From Cryobacterium frigoriphilum (GTDB lineage: Bacteria > Actinomycetota > Actinomycetes > Actinomycetales > Microbacteriaceae), in NCBI RefSeq assembly GCF_004403305.1, contig NZ_SOHE01000048.1:68069-132068 (forward strand): a stretch of 64,000 nucleotides of DNA. Direction: 5' to 3'. Below the pieces are notes generated by a model. It searched no databases and was not told where the DNA came from. It saw nothing but the letters and a program-made list of their open reading frames with translations. Position 1 is the stretch's first letter, and each line of letters starts with the position of its first letter. Positions 40,436-50,148 of the stretch are shown piece after piece. The position numbers were made by a program, and so were the translations under genes.

Positions 40436-40684
40436 TTAGACCTGAGCCTTGACGATGAACGAGACCGCGTCGCCGACGGACTTGAGGTTTTTGACCTCTT
40501 CGTCGGGGATCTTCACATCGAACTTCTCTTCTGCGTTGACGACGATGGTCATCATCGAGATGGAATCGATGTCCAGGTCGTCGGTGAACGACTTGTCCAG
40601 CTCAACCGTGTCGGTCGCGATGCCCGTCTCGTCATTGATGAGCTCGGCGAGGCCGGCAAGAACTTCTTCGGTGGACAATGCCAT
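40436..40684 (-). CDS. acpP: Acyl carrier protein
   Basis: 82 residues, acidic. The phosphopantetheine Ser is in DDLDIDSISMMTIV. It shuttles acyl intermediates among the FAS-II enzymes encoded around it. GGAG precedes the ATG. Position between fabH and fabF is the usual actinobacterial arrangement. Confidence 0.96.
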   Translation of the reverse strand: MALSTEEVLAGLAELINDETGIATDTVELDKSFTDDLDIDSISMMTIVVNAEEKFDVKIPDEEVKNLKSVGDAVSFIVKAQV

Positions 40685-40744
40685 GGTGTTTTCTCCTTGT
40701 GAATTTCTCGTTTGACCGAGATTTAGTTTACGGGGTGGGGGTGG

Positions 40745-41749
40745 TCAGGGCAGTACAACGACCTGCGCGCCGAAAACCAGACCGGCGCCGAAGCCGATCT
40801 GCAGTGCGAGGCCGCCGCTGAGCTCGGGGTGTTCCTCGAGAAGACGGTGGGTGGCGAGCGGGATGGAAGCCGACGACGTGTTACCTGTCGTGGCCACGTC
40901 GCGGGCGATCACGACGGATTCCGGCAGTTTGAGCTGCTTGGCGAATTCGTCGATGATGCGCATGTTGGCCTGGTGCGGGATGAACGCGGCGAGGTCGGCG
41001 CCGGTGATGCCGGCGACCTCGAGGGCCTTCTTGGCGACCTTGGCCATGTCCCAGACGGCCCAGCGAAAGACGGCCGGTCCTTCCTGACGCAGGGTAGGCC
41101 AGTCGGCTTCACCGCGGCGGTACTCCTGCAGCGTGTGATCCATCTGGATCGTCGCGGCCTTGGAACCATCGGATCCCCACACCGTCGTGGAGATACCCGG
41201 GTACTCGCTCGGGCCGATGACGATCGCGCCGGCACCGTCGCCGAGCAAAAAGGAAATGCTGCGGTCGGCCGGATCGACGAGGTCCGAGAGCTTCTCGGCA
41301 CCGATCACGAGCGCGTAGTGTGCGGCTCCGGTGCGGATGAGGGCGTCGGCCTGTGCGACGGCGTAGGCGTATCCAGCGCACGCGGCGTTGATGTCGTAGG
41401 CCGCGGCGGGGTTGGTGCCCACCCGGTCGGCGACGACGGCCGCGATAGATGGCGTCTGGCGTGAGTTGCTGATGGTCGCGACGATGACCGCGTCGATCAG
41501 GGCGGCATCGATTCCGCTGCGTTCGATCGCTTCGCGGGCGGCATCCGTCGCCAGATCGACCGCGTCGATCTGCTGGCTGGCCCGGGTGCGCGTGATAATT
41601 CCGGTGCGCTGCTGAATCCACTCGTCGGAGGAGTCGATCGGCCCGACCAGCTCAGAGTTGGGAACGACGAGGTCACCGCGGGCGGCACCGACCGACAGGA
41701 TGCGGGTGTACTGCGGACCGTGCGACTGCTGAAGTGTTGGCTTGGTCAT
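40745..41749 (-). CDS. fabH: Beta-ketoacyl-ACP synthase III
   Basis: 334 residues. Catalytic Cys in NAACAGYAYAVAQAD, His in IPHQANMRIIDEF and Asn in GNTSSASIPLA. It starts fatty-acid synthesis by condensing acetyl- or branched acyl-CoA with malonyl-ACP. Second gene of the fabD-fabH-acpP-fabF cluster. Confidence 0.96.
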   Translation of the reverse strand: MTKPTLQQSHGPQYTRILSVGAARGDLVVPNSELVGPIDSSDEWIQQRTGIITRTRASQQIDAVDLATDAAREAIERSGIDAALIDAVIVATISNSRQTPSIAAVVADRVGTNPAAAYDINAACAGYAYAVAQADALIRTGAAHYALVIGAEKLSDLVDPADRSISFLLGDGAGAIVIGPSEYPGISTTVWGSDGSKAATIQMDHTLQEYRRGEADWPTLRQEGPAVFRWAVWDMAKVAKKALEVAGITGADLAAFIPHQANMRIIDEFAKQLKLPESVVIARDVATTGNTSSASIPLATHRLLEEHPELSGGLALQIGFGAGLVFGAQVVVLP

Positions 41750-41800
41750 ACGTCTCTTTCAATCGGGGTGCTGCTGTGCTGCAAATTCGTGCGGGTGTTG

Positions 41801-41845
41801 GTTCTGTGTGTCTTAGTTCTGTGCGTCTTAGTTCTGTGCGTCGAT
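41801..41845. repeat. Three tandem 15-bp units spanning the fabD stop codon
   Basis: On the minus strand the units read GAC-G/ACA-CAG-AAC-TAA, i.e. Asp-Ala-Gln-Asn-stop. The first (41831-41845, partly diverged) holds the last FabD residues; the second (41816-41830) contains the real stop; the third (41801-41815) repeats tail and stop in frame. Confidence 0.8.
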
Positions 41846-42742
41846 CAGGGCGAAGGCGGCGGGCAGGTCGTCCGGCGTCTTGATGGCGACGCTCGGAATG
41901 CCTTTGAGGGCACGTTTTGCGAGGCCGACGAGAGCTCCGGCCGGTGCGACTTCAATGATTCCGGTTACTCCGGCCTCGCCGAATGACTGCATGCACCTGT
42001 CCCACCGTACCGAGGAAGAGACCTGACCGACGAGTAGGTCGACGAATCGGCTGCCGTTCTCGACCAGGCTGCCGTCATGGTTGCTCCAGATCGGCATCGT
42101 TGGATCGGCGGCCGTGAGGGTCGCTGCGACGGTGCTGAGGCGCTCGACCGCGGGGCGCATGTAGCGGGTGTGGAAGGCACCGGCCACGGAGAGCGGAATG
42201 ACTCGTGACCGGGTGGGCGGGTTCGCGGCGAGCTCCGCGAGGGCGGCCATGGCCCCGGCGACGACGATCTGTCCGCCACCGTTGAAGTTGGCGGGTTCCA
42301 GTCCCAGCTCCTGTAAGCGTGCCAGCAGTTCGGCCTCATCGCCGCCCAGCACGGCGCTCATGCCGGTCGGTTCGAGCGCGGCCGCGCTCTGCATGGCCAG
42401 GCCGCGTTCACGCACGAAGTGAATAGCCTCGTCGGTGCGCAGGATGCCGGCACCGGCGGCCGCGGTGATCTCGCCAACGGAATGACCGGCGATGCCGCCG
42501 ATCTTCTCGCGTCGCCCGTCCGCGAGCAGCAGGTTCAGGGTCAGCAGCCCCGCGGCCACGAGCAGCGGCTGCGCGATGGCGGTGTCGCGAATCGTGTCGG
42601 CATCGCTCACGGTGCCGGCTTCAACGAGATCGAACCCGGCCGCGGTGCTGAGTTCGCTCAGCTCCGAGCCGAAGTGCGGCAGCCACGGTTCGAGAAATCC
42701 TGGAGTTTGGGAGCCCTGTCCGGGGCATACGACGACGATCAC
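41828..42742 (-). CDS. fabD: ACP S-malonyltransferase
   Basis: 304 residues. Active-site Ser in GHSVGEITAAAG and His in AGAFHTRYM; CPGQGSQTPGFL is the standard N-terminus. It loads malonyl groups from malonyl-CoA onto ACP. First gene of the FAS-II cluster, about 100 bp after fasR. The C-terminus ends in a DAQN unit that is tandemly duplicated beyond the stop. Confidence 0.96.
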   Translation of the reverse strand: MIVVVCPGQGSQTPGFLEPWLPHFGSELSELSTAAGFDLVEAGTVSDADTIRDTAIAQPLLVAAGLLTLNLLLADGRREKIGGIAGHSVGEITAAAGAGILRTDEAIHFVRERGLAMQSAAALEPTGMSAVLGGDEAELLARLQELGLEPANFNGGGQIVVAGAMAALAELAANPPTRSRVIPLSVAGAFHTRYMRPAVERLSTVAATLTAADPTMPIWSNHDGSLVENGSRFVDLLVGQVSSSVRWDRCMQSFGEAGVTGIIEVAPAGALVGLAKRALKGIPSVAIKTPDDLPAAFALIDAQN

Positions 42743-42841
42743 TTATCTAGTTTCCCAATCTGAATTCGGGGGTGAGTGTTAGAGAACACCTAAGTATTCG
42801 AAGAAGGTTTGTGTGAATCCGCAAATTTGTGCCGGGAGTGC

Positions 42842-44110
42842 CTATCTCCGCCGCGTCGACCCGTCATGTTCGCTGATGGAACCGAGAATGAGAGCGGCCT
42901 GCAGAATAAGCGCCTCGCGGGCACCGGTGGCGTCGTAACCGATGACCTCAGAGACCCGCTTCAGGCGATACCTGACGGTGTTCGGGTGCACGAACAGCTC
43001 CCGAGCGGTGGCCTCGAGCGATCGGCCGTTGTCGAGATAGCACCAGAGCGTCGTGAGCAGCTCGGTCGAGTGCGCCTGCAGCGGCCGGTAGATGCGGTGG
43101 ATCAGCGTGGCTCGCGCCAGGGGATCGCCGGCCAGGGCACGTTCGGGCAGCAGGTCGTCGGCCTGAACCGGGCGCGGGGCATTCCGCCACGATCGGGCCA
43201 CGGCGAAGCCGGCCAGCGCAGCCTTCGCGCTCTTCGACGCGTCGACCAGGTTCGGTACCTCGTGGCCGAGCACGAGGTGCCCGGGACCGAAGATGGGCTC
43301 GAGCTGCATGGCGATGTCCATGAAGCTGAGGGTTTGCTCAGTTCCGGCTGCGTGGCCGTTGGTCGACCCGGTGCCGACGGCGCCCAGGCTACCGGTGGCG
43401 GGTGCGGCGGCATCCGTCACCGGATCGGGGGAGGCCGGGCGAGCCCGCCCGATGACCAGCACGAGTCGATTGCCCTGCACGCCGATCAGTACATCGGCGG
43501 CCATGTGTCTGGCCGAGCGACGCAGCTGATCCACGTCGAGCATGCTCGGCGTGGTGCCCACGAGCACGCAGACCTCACCGTGCCCGTGCCAGCCGAGGGC
43601 GGCGATGCGGCTGGGCAGATCGTCGTCGTACTCGCCGCTCAGGATCGAGTCCACCACGAGCGCCTCGAGACGCGCGTCCCAGAGCCCGCGAGCCTCGGCG
43701 GCCCGGGCGTAGACATCCGCTGCCCCGAACGCTATCTCCCGCGAGTAGAGCAAGATCGCCTCGCGCAGGGATTCGCTGCCGTCCTTGACCCGTTCCTCGA
43801 CGACCTCCACGGTGACCCGAATCAGCTGCAGGGTCTGCTGCAGGCTCACCGAGCGCAGCAATTCCCGCGGTGCCGCGCCGAAGACGTCGGCCGCGATCCA
43901 CGGGGTCGACTTGGGGTCGTCGAACCAGGAGATGAAGGAGGTGATGCCGGCCTGTGCCACGAGACCGACCGCGGACCGCCGCCCCGGTGGCATATCGCCG
44001 TACCAGGGCAGCGTGTCCTCGAGTCGCTTGAGTGTCGTCGTGCACAGCTCGCCGCTGATCGTACGCAGCCAGTTGAGGGTTTGCTCTTTTGTTCGGGGCG
44101 CCGATGCCAC
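42842..44110 (-). CDS. fasR: PucR family regulator, FasR-like
   Basis: 422 residues. A CdaR/PucR-type C-terminal HTH is clear (LEATARELFVHPNTVRYRLKR) with the preceding GGDEF-like regulator domain at about 170-300. In Streptomyces the same gene directly upstream of fabD is FasR, an activator of fabD-fabH-acpP-fabF; the synteny is identical here. It begins 5 bp after the aceE stop, so it may be cotranscribed with pyruvate dehydrogenase, tying acetyl-CoA supply to fatty-acid synthesis. Confidence 0.9.
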   Translation of the reverse strand: MASAPRTKEQTLNWLRTISGELCTTTLKRLEDTLPWYGDMPPGRRSAVGLVAQAGITSFISWFDDPKSTPWIAADVFGAAPRELLRSVSLQQTLQLIRVTVEVVEERVKDGSESLREAILLYSREIAFGAADVYARAAEARGLWDARLEALVVDSILSGEYDDDLPSRIAALGWHGHGEVCVLVGTTPSMLDVDQLRRSARHMAADVLIGVQGNRLVLVIGRARPASPDPVTDAAAPATGSLGAVGTGSTNGHAAGTEQTLSFMDIAMQLEPIFGPGHLVLGHEVPNLVDASKSAKAALAGFAVARSWRNAPRPVQADDLLPERALAGDPLARATLIHRIYRPLQAHSTELLTTLWCYLDNGRSLEATARELFVHPNTVRYRLKRVSEVIGYDATGAREALILQAALILGSISEHDGSTRRR

Positions 44111-44115
44111 GTGTT

Positions 44116-46842
44116 TTAGCTCTCGCCCCCGGCCGATCCCGTGGTTCCGGCGCTCACGTCGTGAAGACGGTAGCGCTCGATGGCCTGGCCGGCGAATCCG
44201 GGGTCGATCTCGCCGCGGCGGGCGAGCAGCTCAAGGGTGCGTACGACCATCGAGGGGCCATCGATCTTGAAGAACCGGCGAGCCGCCGGGCGGGTGTCCG
44301 AGAAGCCGAAGCCGTCGGCGCCGAGGGTGGCGAAGTCACCGGGGACGAACTGTCGAATCTGGTCAGGCACCGCGTGCATGAAGTCGGTCACGGCCACGTA
44401 GGGTCCGTCGGCGCCCGCGAGCTTGCTCGTGACGTACGGGGTCTTCGGGGCGGCGTCGGGATTCAGAAAGTTGTATTCCTCGGCGGCCAGGCCGTCACGG
44501 CGCAGTTCGGCCCAGCTCGTGACCGACCAGACATCGGCCGAGACGCCCCAGTCGTCGGCGAGAAGCTTCTGGGCCTCCAGTGCCCAGGGCACCGAGACAC
44601 CGGATGCCAGCAGCTGGGCCTTCGGACCGGCCACCGTCGATTCACTCACCCGGTGCAGGCCGCGCAGAATGCCGTCGACGTCGACGTCGAACGGTTCGAC
44701 GGGCTGAACCTGCGGCTCGTTGTAGACGGTGATGTAGTACATGACGTTCGGGTCGGAGTGCTCGCCGCCGTACATGCGGTCGAGGCCCGCACGCACGATG
44801 TGGCCGATCTCGTAGCCGTAGGCGGGGTCGTACGAGACGACCGCCGGGTTGGTGGAGGCGAGCAGCGGAGAGTGGCCGTCGGCGTGCTGCAGGCCCTCAC
44901 CCGTCAGGGTGGTGCGGCCGGCGGTAGCGCCAATCATGAACCCACGGGCCATCTGGTCGCCGGCGGCCCAGAGGGCATCCCCGGTGCGCTGAAAACCGAA
45001 CATGGAGTAGAAGACGTACACCGGGATGAGCGGTTCACCCTGGGTGGCGTACGCGGTGCCCACGTTGGTGAAGGCCGCCGCGGCACCGGCCTCGTTGATG
45101 CCGACGTGCAGAATCTGTCCCTGCGCGCTCTCCTTGTAGGCGAGCAGCTGCGCGTGGTCGACCGAGGTGTAGTGCTGGCCGTTGGGGTTGTAGATCTTCG
45201 CGTTCGGGAAGAACGCATCGATTCCAAAGGTGCGGGCCTCGTCGGGAATGATCGGCACGATTCGATTGCCGAAGTCCTTGGCACGCACGAGCTCCTTGAG
45301 CAGGCGCACGAAGGCCATCGTGGTGGCGATCTCCTGGGTGCCGGAGCCCTTCTTGGTGATCGCGTAGGTCGAGTCGCCCGGCAGGTTGAGGGCCGTGTGC
45401 TTCGTGCGACGCTCGGGCAAATAACCGCCGAGGGCGCGGCGGCGTTCGTGCATGTACTCGATCGCTTCGTCCTTGTCGCCGGGCGTGTAGTACGGCGGCA
45501 GGTACGGGTTCTCTTCGAGCTGGGCGTCCGTGATCGGCACGTGCATGCTGTCCCGGAAGGTCTTGAGGTTGTCGAGCGTCATCTTCTTCATCTGGTGGGT
45601 CGCGTTGCGACCCTCGAAGCTCGGGCCGAGCCCATAGCCCTTGACGGTCTTCGCGAGGATGACGGTCGGCTGTCCGGTGTGCTCCGACGCGGCTTTGAAG
45701 GCGGCGTACACCTTGCGGTAGTCATGGCCGCCGCGCTTGAGGTTCCAGACGTCGTCGTCGCTGTAGCCCTCGATGAGTTCGAGCGCACGCGGGTCGCGGC
45801 CGAAGAAGTTCTCCCGCACGTAGGCGCCGCTCTCGGCCTTGTAGGTCTGGTAGTCGCCGTCGGGGGTGACGTTCATCAGATTCAGCAGGGCGCCGTCGGT
45901 GTCGCGCTTCAGCAGGTCGTCCCACTCGCGGCCCCAGACCACCTTGATGACATTCCAGCCGGCGCCGCGGAAGAAGCTCTCGAGCTCCTGAATGATCTTG
46001 CCGTTGCCGCGAACGGGGCCGTCGAGGCGCTGCAGGTTGCAGTTGATCACGAAGTTGAGGTTGTCGAGGCCCTCGTTGGCGGCGACCTGCAGCTGGCCAC
46101 GACTTTCGACCTCGTCCATTTCGCCGTCACCGAGGAACGCCCAGACCTGCTGGTCGCTCGCGTCCTTGATGCCGCGGTTGGTCAGGTAGCGGTTGAGCTG
46201 CGCCTGATAGATCGCGTTGATCGGACCGAGGCCCATCGAGACCGTGGGGAACTGCCAGAATTCCGGCATCAGGCGCGGGTGCGGGTAGGACGAGACACCG
46301 CCGCCGGCGTGGGACTTTTCCTGGCGGAACCCGTCAAGCTGGTTCTCGGTCAGGCGGCCCTCGAGAAAGGCTCTGGCGTAGGTGCCGGGGGAGGCATGGC
46401 CCTGAATGAAGATCTGGTCGCCGCCGCCCGGGTGGTCCTGACCGCGGAAGAAGTGGTTGAAGCCCACCTCGTAGAGGGCAGCGGATGAAGCGTAGGTCGA
46501 GATGTGCCCGCCCACCGCGATGCCGGGGCGCTGGGCGCGGTGCACCAGAACGGCAGCGTTCCAGCGAATCCAGGCGCGGTAGCGACGCTCGATGTCTTCA
46601 TCGCCGGGAAAAGCGGGCTCGTTCTCTGGAGCAATGGTGTTGATGTAGTCCGTGGTGGGCACCATCGGCACGCCGAGGTGAAGCTCTTTGGAACGCTTCA
46701 GAAGGCTCAGCATGATCTCGCGGGCGCGCTGGTGGCCGTGGCTGGCCACGAGGGAGTCGAGGGACTCATTCCACTCTGCGGTCTCGGCCGGGTCGGCATC
46801 CGACTTTGTCACGGAGTATGGATCCTGGTCGTTGACGGTCAC
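44116..46842 (-). CDS. aceE: Pyruvate dehydrogenase E1 (homodimeric type)
   Basis: 908 residues. Thiamine-diphosphate motif [14 protein letters not shown]...NLNFVINCN in the N-terminal half; [24 protein letters not shown] and the transketolase-type central domain ([11 protein letters not shown]) are standard for AceE. It decarboxylates pyruvate in the pyruvate dehydrogenase complex. AGAGAGG precedes the GTG at 46842. E2/E3 genes are not in the window. The following gene is fasR at 5 bp. Confidence 0.96.
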   Translation of the reverse strand: MTVNDQDPYSVTKSDADPAETAEWNESLDSLVASHGHQRAREIMLSLLKRSKELHLGVPMVPTTDYINTIAPENEPAFPGDEDIERRYRAWIRWNAAVLVHRAQRPGIAVGGHISTYASSAALYEVGFNHFFRGQDHPGGGDQIFIQGHASPGTYARAFLEGRLTENQLDGFRQEKSHAGGGVSSYPHPRLMPEFWQFPTVSMGLGPINAIYQAQLNRYLTNRGIKDASDQQVWAFLGDGEMDEVESRGQLQVAANEGLDNLNFVINCNLQRLDGPVRGNGKIIQELESFFRGAGWNVIKVVWGREWDDLLKRDTDGALLNLMNVTPDGDYQTYKAESGAYVRENFFGRDPRALELIEGYSDDDVWNLKRGGHDYRKVYAAFKAASEHTGQPTVILAKTVKGYGLGPSFEGRNATHQMKKMTLDNLKTFRDSMHVPITDAQLEENPYLPPYYTPGDKDEAIEYMHERRRALGGYLPERRTKHTALNLPGDSTYAITKKGSGTQEIATTMAFVRLLKELVRAKDFGNRIVPIIPDEARTFGIDAFFPNAKIYNPNGQHYTSVDHAQLLAYKESAQGQILHVGINEAGAAAAFTNVGTAYATQGEPLIPVYVFYSMFGFQRTGDALWAAGDQMARGFMIGATAGRTTLTGEGLQHADGHSPLLASTNPAVVSYDPAYGYEIGHIVRAGLDRMYGGEHSDPNVMYYITVYNEPQVQPVEPFDVDVDGILRGLHRVSESTVAGPKAQLLASGVSVPWALEAQKLLADDWGVSADVWSVTSWAELRRDGLAAEEYNFLNPDAAPKTPYVTSKLAGADGPYVAVTDFMHAVPDQIRQFVPGDFATLGADGFGFSDTRPAARRFFKIDGPSMVVRTLELLARRGEIDPGFAGQAIERYRLHDVSAGTTGSAGGES

Positions 46843-47084
46843 AGTCGACCTCTCTCTCGGGGCAGGTTTCCGCCCGGCGAGTCGCTGGCCGGCGGGTGCT
46901 GGCAGGAGGTCGCGGTTGGGCAGGTCGTGCCTAAGTGTCGTGCCAGCAGATGGCGGGTCGGTGAGGACCGTAGGCACCACGCCAGCCTACCGATTCCGTA
47001 CTCCGTTCGCGCGCGACGCCGCGCGCGGGTTAAGCTGTGGCACCGGCTCAGCCGCGCCAATGGCGGTCGGGGAGGACGTGCACC

Positions 47085-47570
47085 ATGGCTTTGGAAAACG
47101 ATACCCAAGCACCCGATTTTGAGCTTCTCAACCAGTTCGGAGAACGGATCCAACTCAGCCAGTTCCGCGGCGAGAAGGCCGTCGCCCTGGTGTTTTTTCC
47201 CCTCGCGTTCTCGGGAATCTGCAGCGGCGAACTGTGTGCTCTGCGGGACAACATCGCCCTGTTCGCCGACAGCGGAGTGGAGCTGCTCGGGATATCCGTC
47301 GATTCCCGCCATGCGCTGCGCGCGTTTGGCGAACAGGAGCAGTACGGCTTCAGCCTGCTCGCCGACTTCTGGCCCCACGGCGGGGTCGCGAAGGAGTACG
47401 GCGTGTTTCTCGAAGACAAGGGCTTTGCCAACCGGGCCACATTCGTGATCGATCGTGATGGCATCATCCGGGCGAGTTTCATCACGGCGCCGGGCGAAGC
47501 ACGATCGATCAGCGACTATCAGGCGGCGCTCGACATGCTGCAGCCGGCACTTCCGGTGCTGCCGGCGTGA
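47085..47570 (+). CDS. Peroxiredoxin (AhpE-like)
   Basis: 161 residues. The peroxidatic Cys lies in PLAFSGICSGELCALRD (equivalent of F.GVCTGELC); a second Cys four residues later is typical. LLGISVDSRHALRAF and ATFVIDRDGIIRASF complete the thioredoxin fold. It reduces peroxides in the cytoplasm. GGGGAGG lies before the ATG. Divergent from aceE. Confidence 0.94.
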   Translation: MALENDTQAPDFELLNQFGERIQLSQFRGEKAVALVFFPLAFSGICSGELCALRDNIALFADSGVELLGISVDSRHALRAFGEQEQYGFSLLADFWPHGGVAKEYGVFLEDKGFANRATFVIDRDGIIRASFITAPGEARSISDYQAALDMLQPALPVLPA

Positions 47571-47620
47571 CGAGTGCGGCTATAGTAAAGATTCACCCCG
47601 CGTAGTTCGTCTACCGGCGG

Positions 47621-47693
47621 GGGCCTTTAGCTCAGTTGGTAGAGCGCCACGTTTACACCGTGGATGTCATCGGTTCGAGCCCGGTAGGGCCCA
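47621..47693 (+). tRNA. tRNA-Val(TAC)
   Basis: 73 nt. Acceptor GGGCCTT/AGGGCCC (one U-G pair), D arm GCTC-AGTTGGTA-GAGC, anticodon stem CCACG/CGTGG with loop TTTACAC (anticodon TAC), and T arm ATCGG-TTCGAGC-CCGGT. The 3' CCA is not encoded. A TATAGT box at 47581-47586 is a likely -10 element. Confidence 0.97.
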
Positions 47694-47799
47694 CGGTTTT
47701 CTTGCGTCACGTTCTGGTGTCAATTTTCTGGCTTCACCCAAGCTCTCGTCGTAAAGTGGTTCATATCACGCCAGCGCGAGGGCAGGAGGCCGATCACTC

Positions 47800-48483
47800 A
47801 TGGCATCCTCGGACTTCGCCGAGAGTGACAGCGTCATGCGACCCGATGATTCGCGGTTGTGTGCCCGCTTCGTCTCGGCGCTTCCGATCACGGGCGCCGC
47901 AGTGTCCGTTTTCGGCGGGATGGTGCCTGAGACGTCGATCTGCGCCAGTGACGTGATGGCGGCGCGGCTCGACGAGATGCAGTTCGATCTGGGCGAGGGG
48001 CCCCGGTGGGATTCGGCGTCATCCCGACTCCCGGTGCACGAGACCCACGTTCAGCACTCCACACACCAGAACTGGCCCATGTTCGGTGCCGCGCTCAAGC
48101 AGACCGAAGTCGCCGCCCTCTTCGTCTATCCGTTGTCGGTGGCGGCCCTCGACGTGGGAGTCGTCGAGCTCTACAGCCTGAGGCCGGGGCCGCTGAGCGC
48201 CAGGGACAATGCGATCGCACAGGCCCTCGCCTCCGAGACCGCCTGGACTCTGCTGGACCATCTGCTCAGCATGCAGGAGGCTGCCCGCACCACCGAACCA
48301 CGTGACAACGCGCCGCTGTCGCGGCGAGAAATTCATCAGGCCACCGGGATGGTGCTCGTACAACTGGGTTCGAACGCGACCGAGGCACTTCTGGTGATGC
48401 GCGCCCACGCCTTTTCGCACGACAAATCATTACGCGACGTTGCCGGTGACGTCGTGGAGCGGCGGCTGGTCTTTGCGGCCTGA
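47800..48483 (+). CDS. GAF-ANTAR domain protein (type A, copy 1)
   Basis: 227 residues. A divergent GAF domain (about 20-160; FDLGEGPRWDSASSRLPV) is followed by an ANTAR RNA-binding domain (about 170-225; REIHQATGMVLVQLGSNATEALLVMRAHAF). ANTAR proteins bind paired hairpins in nascent RNA and prevent termination. AGGAGG lies before the ATG. It is closely related to the gene at 49410, with the unrelated-type copy at 48556 in between. Confidence 0.92.
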   Translation: MASSDFAESDSVMRPDDSRLCARFVSALPITGAAVSVFGGMVPETSICASDVMAARLDEMQFDLGEGPRWDSASSRLPVHETHVQHSTHQNWPMFGAALKQTEVAALFVYPLSVAALDVGVVELYSLRPGPLSARDNAIAQALASETAWTLLDHLLSMQEAARTTEPRDNAPLSRREIHQATGMVLVQLGSNATEALLVMRAHAFSHDKSLRDVAGDVVERRLVFAA

Positions 48484-48519
48484 GACGCGAACGCGCGCAG
48501 CACTTCGCAGGCAGATTTA

Positions 48520-48549
48520 TTGAGCGTTCATCAGTATTCGCCGTACACT
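48520..48549 (+). promoter_or_regulatory. Promoter of leaderless GAF-ANTAR gene
   Basis: TTGAGC (48520-48525), 18-bp spacer, TACACT (48544-48549), then 6 nt to the GTG at 48556. No ribosome-binding site. The TTG at 48520 is better read as the -35 box than as a start codon. Confidence 0.6.
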
Positions 48550-48555
48550 GGTGTC

Positions 48556-49269
48556 GTGGTCATCCTGTCTCGGGCCTCACGCGTCAGCGAGGCTTTCGTT
48601 AAGCTCACCGATGCGTTGGTGGGCCAGTTCGACGTGCTTGACCTGTTGCACACACTCGTTGAGCAGTCGGTGGAACTGCTCGATGCGACCGCCGCCGGCC
48701 TGTTGCTGGCCGATCCGAGCGGAAATCTGCAGGTTCTGGCCTCGACGAGTGAGGCGAGCCAGCTGGTTGAGGTTCTGCAGAGCCAGGCCGGGGTCGGCCC
48801 CTGCGTCGACTCCTATAAAACCGGCAAGGTCGTCACGCTCGCTGACATCAGGGCCGAGGGCGACCGGTACCCGGACTTTCAGGCTGCCGCGCTGTCTCAG
48901 GGTTTCCAATCTGTTCACGCGATCCCGATGCGGGTGCGCCCCCGCACAATCGGTGCACTCAATCTCTTCCGCACCGACAAGGGCGAAATGAACGCCGAAG
49001 ACGCCTCGATCGGTCAGGCACTGGCCGATGTCGCGACCATCAGCATTCTGCAGGAACGTACGTTTCGTGAGAACACGATGGTCAACGAGCAGCTCCAGCG
49101 CGCCCTCAACAGCCGCATCCTCATCGAACAGGCAAAGGGCGTGATCGCGCAGCGCAGCAACGTGGACATGGACGAGGCGTTCCGTCGCCTGCGGGCCTAT
49201 GCCCGCTCGAACAGCGAGGCCATGCACGACACGGCTCGAAGCGTGATCAACCGCAAGGTCACCCTCTGA
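48556..49269 (+). CDS. GAF-ANTAR domain protein (type B, copy 1)
   Basis: 237 residues. GAF at about 15-165 (FDVLDLLHTLVEQSVELLDATAAGLLL, GVGPCVDSYKTGK), then ANTAR at about 175-235 (NSRILIEQAKGVIAQRSNVDMDEAFRRLRAYAR). The GTG at 48556 is chosen because a TACACT box lies 6 nt before it. It is homologous over its length to the protein at 50149. Probable RNA-binding antiterminator responding to a small-molecule or redox cue through GAF. Confidence 0.9.
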   Translation: MVILSRASRVSEAFVKLTDALVGQFDVLDLLHTLVEQSVELLDATAAGLLLADPSGNLQVLASTSEASQLVEVLQSQAGVGPCVDSYKTGKVVTLADIRAEGDRYPDFQAAALSQGFQSVHAIPMRVRPRTIGALNLFRTDKGEMNAEDASIGQALADVATISILQERTFRENTMVNEQLQRALNSRILIEQAKGVIAQRSNVDMDEAFRRLRAYARSNSEAMHDTARSVINRKVTL

Positions 49270-49409
49270 CGCCACGTCGCAAGCCACACGGGGTGTTTGC
49301 CTGAGCGCACGTCTCGGCCATGCCCGCTACGCTATTCGTACCCGCACCGGGGTTTTCGGCCGTCACGAACGTGCACTTGCTCCCGGGCGGACCAAGTTGG
49401 GGGGCGACT

Positions 49410-50123
49410 GTGTCTGATCGTTTTGCCTTCGAAACGGCCGTCAACGTGCTGCTTCGTTCCTCCGCCAGCGGAACCAGTCTCTGCCAACCGTTCCTCACGA
49501 CCCTGCCCGTCGATGGCGCCGCCATTTCAACGCTTGGTCCTCCGTTTGCGCGGGAAACGCTGTGCGCGACGGATGCGACGGCGGCGCGCTTCGACGAGAT
49601 CCAGCTCGATCTCGGCGAAGGCCCCCTCTGGTCTGCGGCCGAGACGCGGCGCCCGATGCTCGTGGGAGACATCCGTGGGCCCGCGGACGCTGCCACCGAA
49701 TCGCGCTGGCCAACCCTGCGCGAGCACAGTGCGTCACTCGAGATCGCTGCCGTGTATGCCTTTCCCCTCATGGTCGGTTCGCTCACCGTGGGCGCGGTCG
49801 ATCTGCACTCCCGGGTTGCGGGCCTGCTCGATCCCGGCCAGGTCGTCGACGCCCAGGTCTTGGCCGGAATCGCTGCCCGTCACGTGCTGCGACGCGCCCT
49901 CAGCGGTTCGGCGCACGAGGCGCAACCCGACGAGGACGGGGAACTCTCGCGCCGAGCCGTGCACCAGGCGACCGGCATGGTGCTGGCGCAGCTGAATTCC
50001 ACCGCCGGTGATGCGCTCCTGATCATTCACGGCCACGCCTTCGCGAGCGGCCGATCCGTGCGAGCGGTCGCGGCCGATGTCGTGGCGCGGCGCCTCGATT
50101 TTTCGGCGCTGGACGAGTCCTAA
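49410..50123 (+). CDS. GAF-ANTAR domain protein (type A, copy 2)
   Basis: 237 residues. Same layout as the gene at 47800: divergent GAF (LDLGEGPLWSAAETRRPM) then ANTAR (RAVHQATGMVLAQLNSTAGDALLIIHGHAF, RSVRAVAADVVARRLDF). GGGG 5 nt before the GTG at 49410 supports this start over an upstream in-frame ATG at 49320. The next type B copy starts 25 bp after its stop. Confidence 0.9.
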   Translation: MSDRFAFETAVNVLLRSSASGTSLCQPFLTTLPVDGAAISTLGPPFARETLCATDATAARFDEIQLDLGEGPLWSAAETRRPMLVGDIRGPADAATESRWPTLREHSASLEIAAVYAFPLMVGSLTVGAVDLHSRVAGLLDPGQVVDAQVLAGIAARHVLRRALSGSAHEAQPDEDGELSRRAVHQATGMVLAQLNSTAGDALLIIHGHAFASGRSVRAVAADVVARRLDFSALDES

Positions 50124-50135
50124 GCGACCGCGCCG

Positions 50136-50141
50136 TAGGAT
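50136..50141 (+). promoter_or_regulatory. -10 box of leaderless GAF-ANTAR gene (type B, copy 2)
   Basis: TAGGAT lies 7 nt before the ATG at 50149, with no clear ribosome-binding site, matching the arrangement at the first type B copy. Confidence 0.5.
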
Positions 50142-50148
50142 TGCAGAT

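Noticed and set aside
44089..46488. Very long open frame antisense to aceE
   Set aside because: High-GC codon bias leaves the opposite strand open; the translated product has low-complexity Val/Gly/Arg composition and no motif.
48520..48555. TTG start at 48520 for the type B ANTAR gene
   Set aside because: TTGAGC there reads better as a -35 box spaced 18 bp from TACACT, with a leaderless GTG at 48556.
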